The notes below the pieces were generated by a model. The model made no database searches, was not told where the DNA came from, and saw only the letters and a list, made by a program, of their open reading frames with translations. Below, piece by piece: positions 52,836 through 64,000 of a stretch of DNA of 64,000 nucleotides. Within the stretch, counting starts at the first letter, position 1, and each line of letters opens with the position of its first letter. The DNA comes from Apostichopus japonicus (Eukaryota; Echinodermata; Holothuroidea; Aspidochirotida; Stichopodidae), in the NCBI RefSeq assembly GCF_037975245.1, contig NC_092566.1:124001-188000 (forward strand), in the 5' to 3' direction. The position numbers were made by a program, and so were the translations under genes.

Positions 52836-55800
52836 GAGTTCAGAAGCCAGTTTTGTAGGGTCATCGTGTTTATATCTCCACTTTTAGACATTCCTATGGA
52901 GGTGCTGGAGAGGGTGGGGGGGGGGGGTGTGTCTCTAAAACGAAGATCAGAAAATGCAAATCTCCATTTCTTGGCAGCAACCTATATCAGTGTGTTTCTT
53001 TTTGCTAATAAACGCTCCATGAGAACGACCAAAATATACTGTTTTGACTTTTGAAGGATAGGCCAATTTCTCAGGACCTTCAATGACACTTTATAGAGGT
53101 AAAGGGACGAAAAACAAATGGAATGACGCGCACTAGCGCTTGTTCAACTCTCATGACCTATAAAATAGATTCCAATTTCAGCAGCCAATCTTACATATAG
53201 TGTATGCATTTCCCAGAAGAAAAAAATAGAAGTCAAATGGTGTATTCTGAGCATATGTAGACTGTAATTTAGTTTTTAACTAAGAAGCTCTAAACAGAAG
53301 CTTGTGCTAATAAATAATATAAATTCAAACTTTCCCCGAATGACTAAGGTAGGGGCCTGAACCTTTATGGTAGGGCCAGAGGGGATTGAAGTATTTCATA
53401 GTGAAGAAGGGGTGGGGTGTCCCTGGGGTCATTTAATCCGTCTCCAATGTAGGGAAACAATTTAGACGTCCAATGGTGCATACTGAGGCCAAGGCATATA
53501 TAGACTATAAGTTATTTCTATAGAAGTTGCCCTAAACGCAATGTATGAGGTTGAAGTCCTGGGAGAGAGAGAGAGAGGTAAAGAAAGAGGGAGTGGGGAG
53601 GGTGGGGCGTGGGTACACCCAAAGTAGTGGTCCTATTCTTCCCAGGCAGAATGCAAAATTTCCCGACTGAACCATTTCCTCCGACTGACGTTCGTAGGTG
53701 GAGGGCGCGCCTCCCCTCCCCCTACCGTCTTGCGCACGCCGCTGCTGTCTTAGAACAAAGAAACGACGGAGAAAGCAGCCCCGAAGCCAGTATGGAAATT
53801 TCGACATTAAACGCAAAAATGAAACAATTGAACCACAGATAGTTCCTAAGAAGCACCGAGTTTTTCACGATTATCCTTTACATATCATATTTATTTAAGA
53901 GGGGTGGGGGGGGGTGGATAGGAGCAACACAATTTGATGACGTCCGTTGAGAGGTTTGCCCTTCTAGGGGGGGGGGGGGGATCGGTAAGGGGGCTTAAAT
54001 GCATATGTTGCTATCACTTTCATAGTTTTAACTACATTCGTGTACTTACGTGCGTCTGTTATAAAAATGACCTAGTTAAGCCATTTAGAAGATTTGGTGT
54101 TTTTTTTTTGGGGGGGGGGGGCGGGGGAGTCACATGTTGGCATGTGACTGCGACCTTGTGTAAACGAACGATATCGAGCATGCACAATTAAATAATAGGG
54201 CTAGTACGTGTGGTTGTGTATCTCATATATATTTATATGATCCACATGGAGATGTCGGGTGTTTTCAATAGACTACAATGAAGTTCTGTACGACACACTG
54301 AACTTTGCCTAAAAGTGTCAATTGTTGAATCACAGTTAACTTGTTGAGAGTAACCTTGTTCTATGTAAGGTATCGCTAATGAGGGACTCTATAAAGACAA
54401 CTAGCATATCCAGTATCATATATATATATATATATCATAGCAATTTATTGTTCTTTTGTCATCCCATGTCGTCCCGAAATATTCTGTGGGGTCACTTTGC
54501 ACCTGTCTATGCCATTGTGAGTACTCCCTCCGGATTTACACGCACGAGAGTAGAGGGAAGGGAACTGCAAGTTTTGTCCTATTGGCATTGGCCTATAAGT
54601 GTTAAAACATTAAACTGGTCCAAGAAAGGCACTTCTACATTTTATAACTTAACAATCCCCATAAACTAGCTGCAATTTAAGTTTTGGTGAAAAGGTTTAC
54701 TAGTTTACCGAACTGCCCAAATGAAGGAAATTCAGGTATCTATATCATTCAAATATGTGACCTTCTGAGGAAAACTCCATGAATAGATCATACAATATAA
54801 AATGACTCTTTGAAACATTTGATGTGAATGTATGCATAGAGACTGTTGAAGTCACATGTACTTGAGTTTGCAGAGGGTTTTAACTTCAATTACTCAAGGA
54901 TGGTTAGACATAGGGTTCTGTGTCAGATTGTGTGCAACTGGCTTATCCCTGACTAATCCCTGGCTACTCTGAAAAGCCTGGGAAATTATGTGATGAAATA
55001 AACAATGAGTACAGTGTTTTGCTGCACAATGTTAGCTTCTAACATATAAACAAGCAATAAGAACAAAGCACACCATATGGTTTAATACAATATCCTTTAT
55101 TACACATTAAAATGGTATGTATGACGACATAGTAATCCCTCTGGTAATAGTGTGTGGATTCACTGCATCATCCTTGATCTATTAATACTACTTGTATTCA
55201 CAATATTAAAACAACACTTGGAAAGCCATTTTGAAGAAACTCATACCGTGGAAAATCTCTACCATAAGATGCAAATCCTTAAATTAAATTACTTAGTATA
55301 GGTATGCTTATTCAATTCTGACTTTATGAAAACCTTTGGAAAATGGCCTTGATAGATAACCAGCAAAACTACTAATACTGCTGAATAGGTTGATTCTTGT
55401 CACCAAACAGAAACAAGGTTAACCTTTCCTGCAAGCAAGTTAATTTCTTTAAGTACTTGGTCAGAATAAAGTGTTGCATACAAAGTGATTATTTGAAAGT
55501 TTGATCTGTTCCCTACTGGCTGGATTGCATTACGATCTTCCCTGCCTATAGCAGATACCATCCTGTTTTGGCCAAGAACAGGGGAGATGAATATCTACCC
55601 GATACTGAATGCTCCTCTGCACAAATTCATGATTAAACACACAGTGCATTATTTCAGTGGTCAAGCCAAAATTGTCTTCACACAGGAAAGTTACAATCAT
55701 ACGGTGGCTGGTCAATTAATTAGCTGCGCTCAAGTATGAATCCTAATGGCAGTACTTGGGGTAGTTTGTGCTATCAAGTAACATATTATCAATGCTCAAG

Positions 55801-56181
55801 TGAATTTGAGGAGGACTGGTTGTCTCGCAAGCTTGACCATCATGTCAAAGCATCCTAACTTGAATTAATGCTCACATACAAACACTCAAGCCTTGCTCAT
55901 GTATTAATATTTTGTTGTGAAATTTTGTGTGAAAATAGTTGCTGCAAACTTGTTCTCTGTGTAGAATTAAGTTTGTTGTTGCATGTAACACTTGACATGC
56001 TAACTAAGAAACAAGTTTTTGTAAATAATTAGTTAACAAAAAACATAATGAAAAAGAGCAACACAAATGTTTGATGCAAGGCACTTTACAAATGATAGCT
56101 TTAACAAACAATCCTGAATCCAACTTCAGAATGTTCATTCCATTCCAGTGTTAAGTCATTGCTAATTTCTATGCAAGACAT
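52836..56181. other. No recognised gene; G-run-rich intergenic DNA
   Basis: Poly-G tracts near 52915-52927, 53905-53914, 53968-53980 and 54109-54122, a GA run near 53563-53577, and an AT dinucleotide run near 54418-54435. Short frames at 53532-53842 and 53934-54669 have no domain. On the minus strand, AATAAA (complement of 55096-55101) is a possible poly(A) signal for the C2orf81-like gene about 1.1 kb beyond its stop. Confidence 0.4.
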
Positions 56182-59100
56182 TCATGACTCAACAAGATTT
56201 TCTTGTGATGAACTGTGTCTTGGGATGATAGGAGGTATAGGACCATTGGGATTCAGGGGTCTAACTGAAGGAGACTGGGAGCCAATAATGTCCCCAACTG
56301 AAATAGCAACTCCCTTATTGTCCAATGTAACTAAAGGTCGTAAAGATCGGATCTTTCCAGATGTTACTTCACTCTGTCGTATGGCTAGCCTTGGGCCTTG
56401 CTTGAAACGACTGCCTTCCCTAACAGTTACTCCTGGTGATAACTCCATTGATTCAATCTGTAAAGGAGAAAAGCTTGAAAATAACAAGTTGTGGTGTGAC
56501 AATAAAAAAGAACATGCAAATGATAATAACTTGTGATACTAAGACAAAAGACAATCATATCTGTAATATCATGGTCGATATGGACATAAAATATGGACTA
56601 AAACTAAGTAAGGAGGCAGTTATATATATGAAATTACATACATACACAAAGATGTAAGGTGCAACAAGGTGCAAGTGGTCATGTGGTCAAGTTTTCCAAG
56701 TCTGCTATACTATACCAATCGTTTTGTAACACTATTCATCTATACACAAATTTATTTGTGTGATTACATTTTAAAATGAGATTTAGAAAGAAACACATAA
56801 TGCAGCACATGATGGGTTAGATACATTTAATTAGGAAACAAAGGGTGAGGGATAAGGTAAGGAATCAATTACAGAATACTTCTCTTCTTTTCACAATGGG
56901 AATCAGGAAGTAATGAGGAGTCCCACCAAAGGTTACATCTTCACGTAAGGGATAAGAACAGCTCTAAGGGTACACTAATGGGGTGGGAGGGGGAGGACAG
57001 AGTGATGTGGAAAATGTAATAACAAAAACGTGTGATGACTCTACCAGGAGACTAACCAAGAATGGGAAGGGTTTTATACCATTACTGGCCTAACATACCT
57101 AGGTTGGGTGAAGACTGTTATCTGTTACTTACCAGGGGTGGGTAAGGTTGTTATACTTCTATGCTTGACTTACAAGGCCTGGGTGAAGGATGTTTAACTA
57201 TTAAGGGCTGACTTACCAGGGGTGGGGGCAGTGGTGTTACACCATCATTTACATCTTTTGTTTTCCGTGTGGTTGAACTTGAAGCTGCAACACTTGTTAC
57301 ATTGGTCCGCACTGTCATTGCTGCTGTTCCTGTGAGAGAGGAATACAAATACAAATGATAAGAGTGTCAGTATTACAGTTTTGGGGGAACTTTACAGTAG
57401 GTAAATGATATTCAGTTAGATTGCTTGCTTTATGTACAATAACCTTTGCCTATATTGTTTCAAGATCATGAAGTATGGGGGTGATGTGAGAGACAGGGCT
57501 AGTGCGAGTGATCGGCCTGGCAGCAGAGTTTTGAATGCGTTGCAATTTAGCCAGTTGACTATCAGGGAGACCAAAGAGCACACTATTGCCTGCAGTAGTC
57601 CAAGCGTGATGTAATAAAAGCATGGACGAGACACTCGGTAGTTTGATTGTTCAAAAAACGATGAATTTTACCAATCTTATGAACAGCGAGAAATGCAGCC
57701 TGGCAGATATCATTTACATGACACTCCATGTTCAGATTTTTGTCAAATATGACTCCTAAGTTACATACATGTGAAACAGGTGCAATCGAGGCATGTGCAA
57801 CTCTAACAAGTGGGATAGGAGTGACAGTTCTCATATATATGATTGTACGTACTTACACTCATACACAAGAGATGTACAGACATGATAATAATCATGAGGG
57901 ACAACATGCTATACAGTCACAGGTCACAGAAACGACCCCAAAGGGTCATTTACCTCATGCAGCATGTGTTGGATGAAGTTTTAGCCACCGCCAAATATGA
58001 TTTGGATAAATAATCTCACCCCTTATTTCTATTTATAGCCACCAAAGAAAACTATGCCACCAAATATTGCGGTGGATATAAGATACCCCCCCGTGCCCCC
58101 ATGATTGCTGCCCATGGCCTCAATGATAACAATGTTTCTTGTTTTTTATACAAGATATCTATGTGTGCTATGATAGTGTGCCAAGTCTAAGCTAACAGAT
58201 CTGTCCTTTTAAATAGTAACAGACTATTTTGACATATCTTTTGCAACATTCCTACCACAAGCTCTCTAAATTATTTTATGTCCATTGAAAACAGCACCTT
58301 TCAACATGTTGAACTAATAATTGCTTTCAACCATATATCCCAGCATACAACTATTTGTACTATATATGTACCAGCATAGATAACATCCATAATGAATGGC
58401 ATACAACTATATATACAAATATACGTACCAGCATAGATAACATCCATCATGAATGGCATCCAACTATATATGTACCAGCATAGATAACATCTATAATGAA
58501 TGGCATACAACTATATATACTATATATGTACCAGCATAGGTAACATCCATCATGAATGGCATACAACTACATATACTATATATGTACTAGCATAGATAAC
58601 ATCCATCATGAATGGCAAAGAACTATATACTGTATATGTACCAGCATAGATAACATTCATAATGAATGGCATACAACTATATGCTATATATATACCAGCA
58701 TTGATAACAACAATAATGAATGGCATACAACTATATACACTATATATGTACCAGCATTGATAACATCCATCATGAATGGCATACAACTATATACTATATA
58801 TGTACCAGCATTGATAACATCCATCATGAATGGTATACAACTATATAAACTATATATGTACCAGCATAGATAACATGATCCATCATGAATGGCATACAAC
58901 TATATACTATATATGTACCAGCAATGATAACATCCATAATGAATGGCATACAACTATATACACTATATATGTACCAGCATTGATAACATCCATCATGAAT
59001 GGCATACAACTATATAAACTATATATGTACCAGCATAGATAACATCCATAATGAATGGCATACAACTATATATGTACCAGCATAGATAACATCCATAATG

Positions 59101-62100
59101 AATAGCATACAACTATATATGTACCAGCATTGATAACATCCATAATGAATATAATCTGATTAGTATTTACCTTGCTGTGCACTTCTATCTCTGACCTGTT
59201 TGACTGATGGAGTGTTTATGTAATGTCTTCCAGTTCTCATAGCTTGTAATCTGGCTTGAGCTGCCTCCACAGCTGGATCTATTACTGTAAACTTGGTGCG
59301 AATTCTAAACAAAGATGTAGAAACATGGTGAAATCACGTCATCTTTCATGCATAGTAACATACAATGGTCTATGCTGGATGTGAAGTAAAGTTGATGATT
59401 TGATATAAAACTGTAATTCTTTTTTATTATTAAATATAGCAATGAAGACAGTTTTGCTGGTGACATATTATTAAAGAAGAGCAAAATGAAAGTATTAAAC
59501 AGTCATTCTACCATAATGGATAGTAAACATTCTCAGCAACAGCAGAATGTCACTCCCTTTGTCACTTCAGTCTCATATCAACTACTGTCACTGCCACCAA
59601 TCGATGCTGAATATAGTGAATGAATCAATATAGAAACAAAATCAATCAGGATTTAAAAACTTTACACAACAAATGGGTACCTCAGGACATTCAGTGTCAG
59701 AACTGTGAACCCTGCTCTTAATGTAGAAAAGATGTTCTACTATGGAAAATTTCACTTTCATGAACACACAGAGCTACAATTTAATTGTTATATGCCATTT
59801 TGCAATTTGCAGGTGGTCTAGACATGGTACAGGGAGAGTGCAGTTGTTCTGGTGAGACAGGTAAGTAAGTGAAGTAAATTTATATAACTTTAGAGATTGC
59901 TCCCAGTAGTCTACCTTATGAAATGATGTTAGAATCATTTGAAGAAGGTTGGCATAAGCAAAGAAAACAAAGTAGTTTTGTCCAGTATGATAATATGTCA
60001 AGATGTGGTACCGCATTGGGTGTAAAACATCAATTACTTTCTCATGAGATATGTTGTTCCCTTGCACAAGGATCAGCATTAGTAAATATTAAGGAAGTAA
60101 TAGCATGAGAGTTACCTATGAGATGGTAGCTGTTCTGGATCTAGCTTGAACACTGCCACCACATTACCCATATCATCGTAGGTTACATCTTTGCTGCCTG
60201 GGGGCCTTCCTGTTTGTACCTAAATAGATCATTTTGCAAAGAAGTTAAGTAATGTAACTTCCTTTTTCAAGTAAATTACAAGTGTTTCAAACTAACAAGC
60301 CACATTACAAATGTTCTCCTTTAATATTACTGTCATAATCAATTGCAAGTCATCTTAATGTGAGCATAGCGCATAAAATGTTATGACAAAAAGAGTTAAG
60401 CTCTCCATAAATCAGCTCCAGTTATATGTAATCTGACAAAGGATACATATTTGTGCTGTGTAACCATCAGTGAGGAATGAAATCAAACCTATTGCTAACA
60501 ATAACAACTGCCATGTGCAAGTTATATGGTCAAATGAGTCACATATCTTACGAGGAGATAGTCTAGTCATTATGCATAGCTCATTACAACTTAAACCCTA
60601 ATTGTAGCCCCAGATCTTCCTAGCAGTAGGAGCAAGTAGAAGCAAATTTAACAGAGCAGCCTTGGTAGCAAAGTCAATTTGTGCAAGACAAGGGGCTGTT
60701 GCATGCAGGCTCTTCCCTACCAAACAAGAACATTACTGCAAACCCTGAAATGTATTCAAACTGTAAACACAGTTGCTTATGACAATTTTCTGTCATTTGT
60801 GCAGGCATTTAATTTCCATGGACACATATTATGATGGCTAAAATGGATGAGACCTGACCTATATCAGGCCACAGAACTAATTATGCTTTACCAACCAGTG
60901 AACAATTTTCATGGAGGGAAGGTGTTCAGCTATTTGATGGCCTATTTAGATCACTCGCCTTACACTGTATTTCTTATCTTGTTATCCAAACTATTTCTTC
61001 ATTTACCTTTAGAATGTTATGACATGAAGATGGCATGTAGTCCAATGCAGACTTTTTGACTGGACTAAGACCACCCTTGGCCCTAATCTCGGCTTCCATT
61101 AACTCCTTTTCTGTTTCGTCGAGTGGCTTGTTTATAGAGCGCACCCCTGCTGATCTGATGGGTCCTCTATAAGGTTTGTACTTGGGTTTCCTTGATTTAT
61201 TGTCTTTCTTCTTTTCCTGCAAGATACAAAAACAACAAAACTTTTCTAAATATTTATTATTTCATGCTACAAAAGAAGACATTATAGTGAATGTAATTTC
61301 AGGTGGCATTTTATGCAGTGATGAAACTTCTTTGACTCATTTTCTTGTGAACTTGTTTCTTTACCATGATGATGATAGTGAAAGATTTAATCTGGCCAAA
61401 TTTAATTATTTACTAAGTAATACTATTACAGATCCATTTTTCTGTCCTGCTATGTAGTCCTACTAGTACTACCACTGAATCATTTTATTTCTTGTTTGGG
61501 TTCATGGATACAGGTTTGTGGCAACCAATGATAAAGCTTAGGGGCTACCATTGATACAGCATAATGGTTAGCATTGAAAAATACGGAGGACACAGAAGTG
61601 GTAAGGATTCTTACAAATGATCAACTCATTGTTTGAAAGGCACTTTGCATTGCAGACTTGTACTTTCAATGCTAACCACATAAATTCCTCACAGGGTATC
61701 AAATTAATGAGATGATGAAAGGGGAAACCAATAGCATTCGAGCTGAAGTGATCTTATGCCATAGGCGTATATTGCCAGCTAAAACACATGGTTTACAAGG
61801 GAACCAGAAAACAGAGCTCCTATCAGGCCCTGTATCTTTCACAACCAGGGAGGGGCCAAACGCATGTTTTACCCAATGTTAAGATAGTGTTATAAGATCG
61901 AATGGTTCACCAATGTATTGCTGTATGGACGCATAAGATTCTTTAACAACCTAGTCAAAGCAATCCTGTGAAAATTACAAGGTTTATGGGTATTGCTTTT
62001 AAGTTCACTTTTCTCATCATTGGCATCTTTCTAAATCTTCTGCTTCATCTTGGTTCACTTCATTACTCACTAATTACACCCTCATCTTTTAATTTTTCTG

Positions 62101-62889
62101 TTGCACAGGCACATTGATGAGGGGGTTATATGGGCATCTGCTCCCCCCCCCCCCCCCAAATGCAGAAATAGTCTTGTTATCTGGTCAAATGAGCAAAGAA
62201 ATATGTTCCTCCACTAAGCCTATTATATTCTCTTGCTTTTATAATCAATCAGACAAAATTTCCACACAATTCATTGTATTGTGCAGCAGTGATTTCACAA
62301 GACTGTCGTCTTCTACTAAAAAAAAAACCCCTGAGCAGAAAATAAGACCTTGTGCACTCTCTAAAGATTTGGCAAAGAGTGAAAATGGAACACTTGAATA
62401 AAACAGGCAAAAAAATATTGCAACCCTACCCCTCTTAAACAAGACAACATAAAATGCCTCTTAATCTATTAACAAATAAGCATAGTCATTTATTTGCTTA
62501 TTTGCTCTGTGTCTGTTGGAAGTTTACTAACACCACACCATGTTATGTTCTGTTTTATTGACATCCACTCAGGAAGCTCACCTCAATGATTTCCTCATTA
62601 TTGTTATTTTCAATTTCATCTTCCTTTTCTTCTGCCTCCTCTATCTTCTTATCCTGACTCCTGTCTGTCTCTGTCTCTGCTTCTTCAACAGTCCCGGTCT
62701 CGTTTAGGGTGCTAGGGAGGTCCTCCAAGACCTCAGGGTTAGATATCCTACTGATGGATGTTACCTCTGTATCATGCTCTGACATGGTTGGGGAGACTGG
62801 AGGGAGTGCCTGATAAGGCACAGAACCCTGTGCCCAAGCATCTGGTACACTAGGTAAGGGTTCTGTATCGAAGAAAATTGATGAACTAT
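56182..62889 (-). CDS. C2orf81-like protein of unknown function (last six coding exons; 5' part beyond window)
   Basis: In transcript order the visible exons are 62889-62582, 61216-61007, 60219-60116, 59304-59171, 57329-57217 and 56457-56182. Their phases are consistent, giving about 381 residues to a TGA stop. The first visible exon has PDAWAQGSVPYQALPP; vertebrate C2orf81, as I recall it, has a near-identical DAWAQGSVP. Exon 3 has VVAVFKLDPEQLPSHR, comparable to its KRLDPARLPCHW, and the last exon has MELSPGVTVREGSRFKQGP, comparable to LKLAPGVSM. The protein is hydrophilic, with a Glu-rich stretch at the end of the first visible exon and a Lys-rich KKKDNKSRKPKYKPYRGP segment; no membrane span or enzyme motif is visible. 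Function is not established. The start of the 62889 exon is inferred from a TTTGCAG acceptor. The name rests on three short motifs in the right order. Confidence 0.72.
57416..57834 (-). pseudogene. CR1/L2-like LINE reverse-transcriptase fragment in the last introns of the C2orf81-like gene
   Basis: The minus strand encodes HVCNLGVIFDKNLNMECHVN, IGKIHRFLNNQTTECLVHAF and SRLDYC, typical of the C-terminal RT region of CR1/L2 elements. The frame shifts after DYC, and the shifted frame continues through QLAKLQRIQN-type sequence to about 57440. Gaps and frameshift mark it as dead. It spans an intronic interval just downstream of the exon at 57217-57329. Confidence 0.72.
58330..59155. repeat. ~56-60-bp AT-rich tandem array in a C2orf81-like intron
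   Basis: About 14 copies of a unit containing TATATATGTACCAGCAT, GATAACATCCATAATGAATG and GCATACAACTATATA, with variable TA-rich spacers. Both strands carry short repetitive frames that are by-products. The array lies just before the exon at 59171-59304. Confidence 0.93.
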
Positions 62890-63284
62890 CTGCAAACACA
62901 TATAACTCTTCATCTCTTAATACTATATCTTGTTGACAGACCAGAGCATGATATTGGTCATCATTCACACATTTCTCAAGGGGATTGGGAGGCACATTTC
63001 AAAACATTAGCCTACTATCATAATTAGCAATAACAGTGCCTGTTATACATCGAGCATTACATCTGTCTATCATATGAGTTACATCAGCATGTTCTCGGCT
63101 TCAAGTATCTTAAATTACAGTCCACATGTTATATTGAATAAAACAGGTTAGATCAAGTTGAAGAATCAAACTTATGGGGAATGCAACTGAAATGCAATTT
63201 CTACATACTATAAGAAAGCCTTAAATGAAGGACTATCTCTACCATAAAGAGAGTCAATTCATGCACTTGTGATATACATTAGCA

Positions 63285-64000
63285 CAATCATCCTCAAATG
63301 AAGGGTAGATGTAATCATCCTCAAATGAAGGGTAGATGTAATCATCCTCAAATGAAGGGTAAATGTAATCATCCTCAAATGAAGGGTAAATGTTATCATC
63401 CTAAAATGAAGGGTATATGTAATCATCCTCAAATGCCTTAAAGGGTAAATGTAATCATCCTCAAATGAAGGGTAAATGTAACCATCCTCAAATGAAGGGG
63501 AGATGTAATCATCCTCAAATGAAGGGTAAATGTTATCATCCTCAAATGAAGGGGAGATATAATCATCCTCAAATGAAGGGTAGATGTAATCATCCTCAAA
63601 GAAGGGGAGATGTAATCATCCTCAAAGAAGGGGAGATGTAATCATCCTCAAATGAAGGGGAGATATAATCATCCTCAAATGAAGGGTAAATGTAATCATC
63701 CTCAAATGAAGGGGAGATGTAATCATCCTCAAATGAAGGGTAAATGTAATCATCCTCAAATGAAGGGGAGATATAATCATCCTCAAATGAAGGGGAGATG
63801 TAATCATCCTCAAAGAAGGGGAGATGTAATCATCCTCAAATGAAGGGGAGATGTAATCATCCTCAAATGAAGGGTAAATGTAATCATCCTCAAATGAAGG
63901 GGAGATGTAATCATCCTCAAATGAAGGGTAAATGTAATCATCCTCAAATGAAGGGGAGATGTAATCATCCTCAAATGAAGGGTAAATGTTATCATCCTCA
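63285..64000. repeat. 27-bp minisatellite running off the window end
   Basis: The unit contains AATCATCCTCAAATGAAGGG plus GAGATGT or TAAATGT, with shortened variants CTCAAAGAAGG. At least 25 copies are visible. It presumably lies in an upstream intron of the C2orf81-like gene, because that gene's 5' exons must lie beyond 64000 or in 62890-63280, where none was recognised. Confidence 0.94.

Overview
This window is intron-rich, AT-rich eukaryotic nuclear DNA from a metazoan. The gene set (Dickkopf, MZB1, renalase, a Golgi carbohydrate sulfotransferase and a C2orf81-like protein) points to a deuterostome. The many poly-G, non-autonomous hAT-like elements make an invertebrate deuterostome most likely, perhaps an echinoderm such as a sea cucumber. 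That placement is inference from gene content and repeat style; no sequence search was run.

Layout. 1-7220: no recognisable gene. 7221-8838 (+): the last two coding exons of a Dickkopf-1/2/4-type Wnt antagonist, whose signal-peptide exon was not found. 8839-25700: no protein gene recognised. This gene desert holds 116-bp, 64-bp, 61-bp and 32-bp tandem arrays, three hAT-type MITEs with 8-bp target-site duplications, a nested repeat cluster, a decayed LINE, a foldback repeat and a SINE. 25735-30552 (+): a complete four-exon MZB1 (pERp1) orthologue with a G-rich 34-bp minisatellite in intron 1. 31355-34880: 26-bp and 69-bp arrays. 36030-42583 (-): a complete seven-exon renalase gene with a 48-bp minisatellite in one intron. 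44194-52827: two ~1.03-kb inverted hAT-like elements bracketing a three-exon sulfotransferase gene (45911-48576, +). 56182-62889 (-): the last six coding exons of a C2orf81-like gene whose 5' part lies beyond the window. 63285-64000: a 27-bp array that runs off the end.

The five genes do not form an obvious pathway. Three encode secretory-pathway proteins: DKK is secreted, MZB1 is an ER cofactor and the sulfotransferase is a Golgi type II protein. Renalase is a flavin oxidoreductase. I inferred splice sites by eye; in every gene the GT/AG sites and phases give a continuous frame. The most unusual structural signal is an 8-bp junction match suggesting that the interval carrying the sulfotransferase gene was inverted by recombination between two transposon copies.
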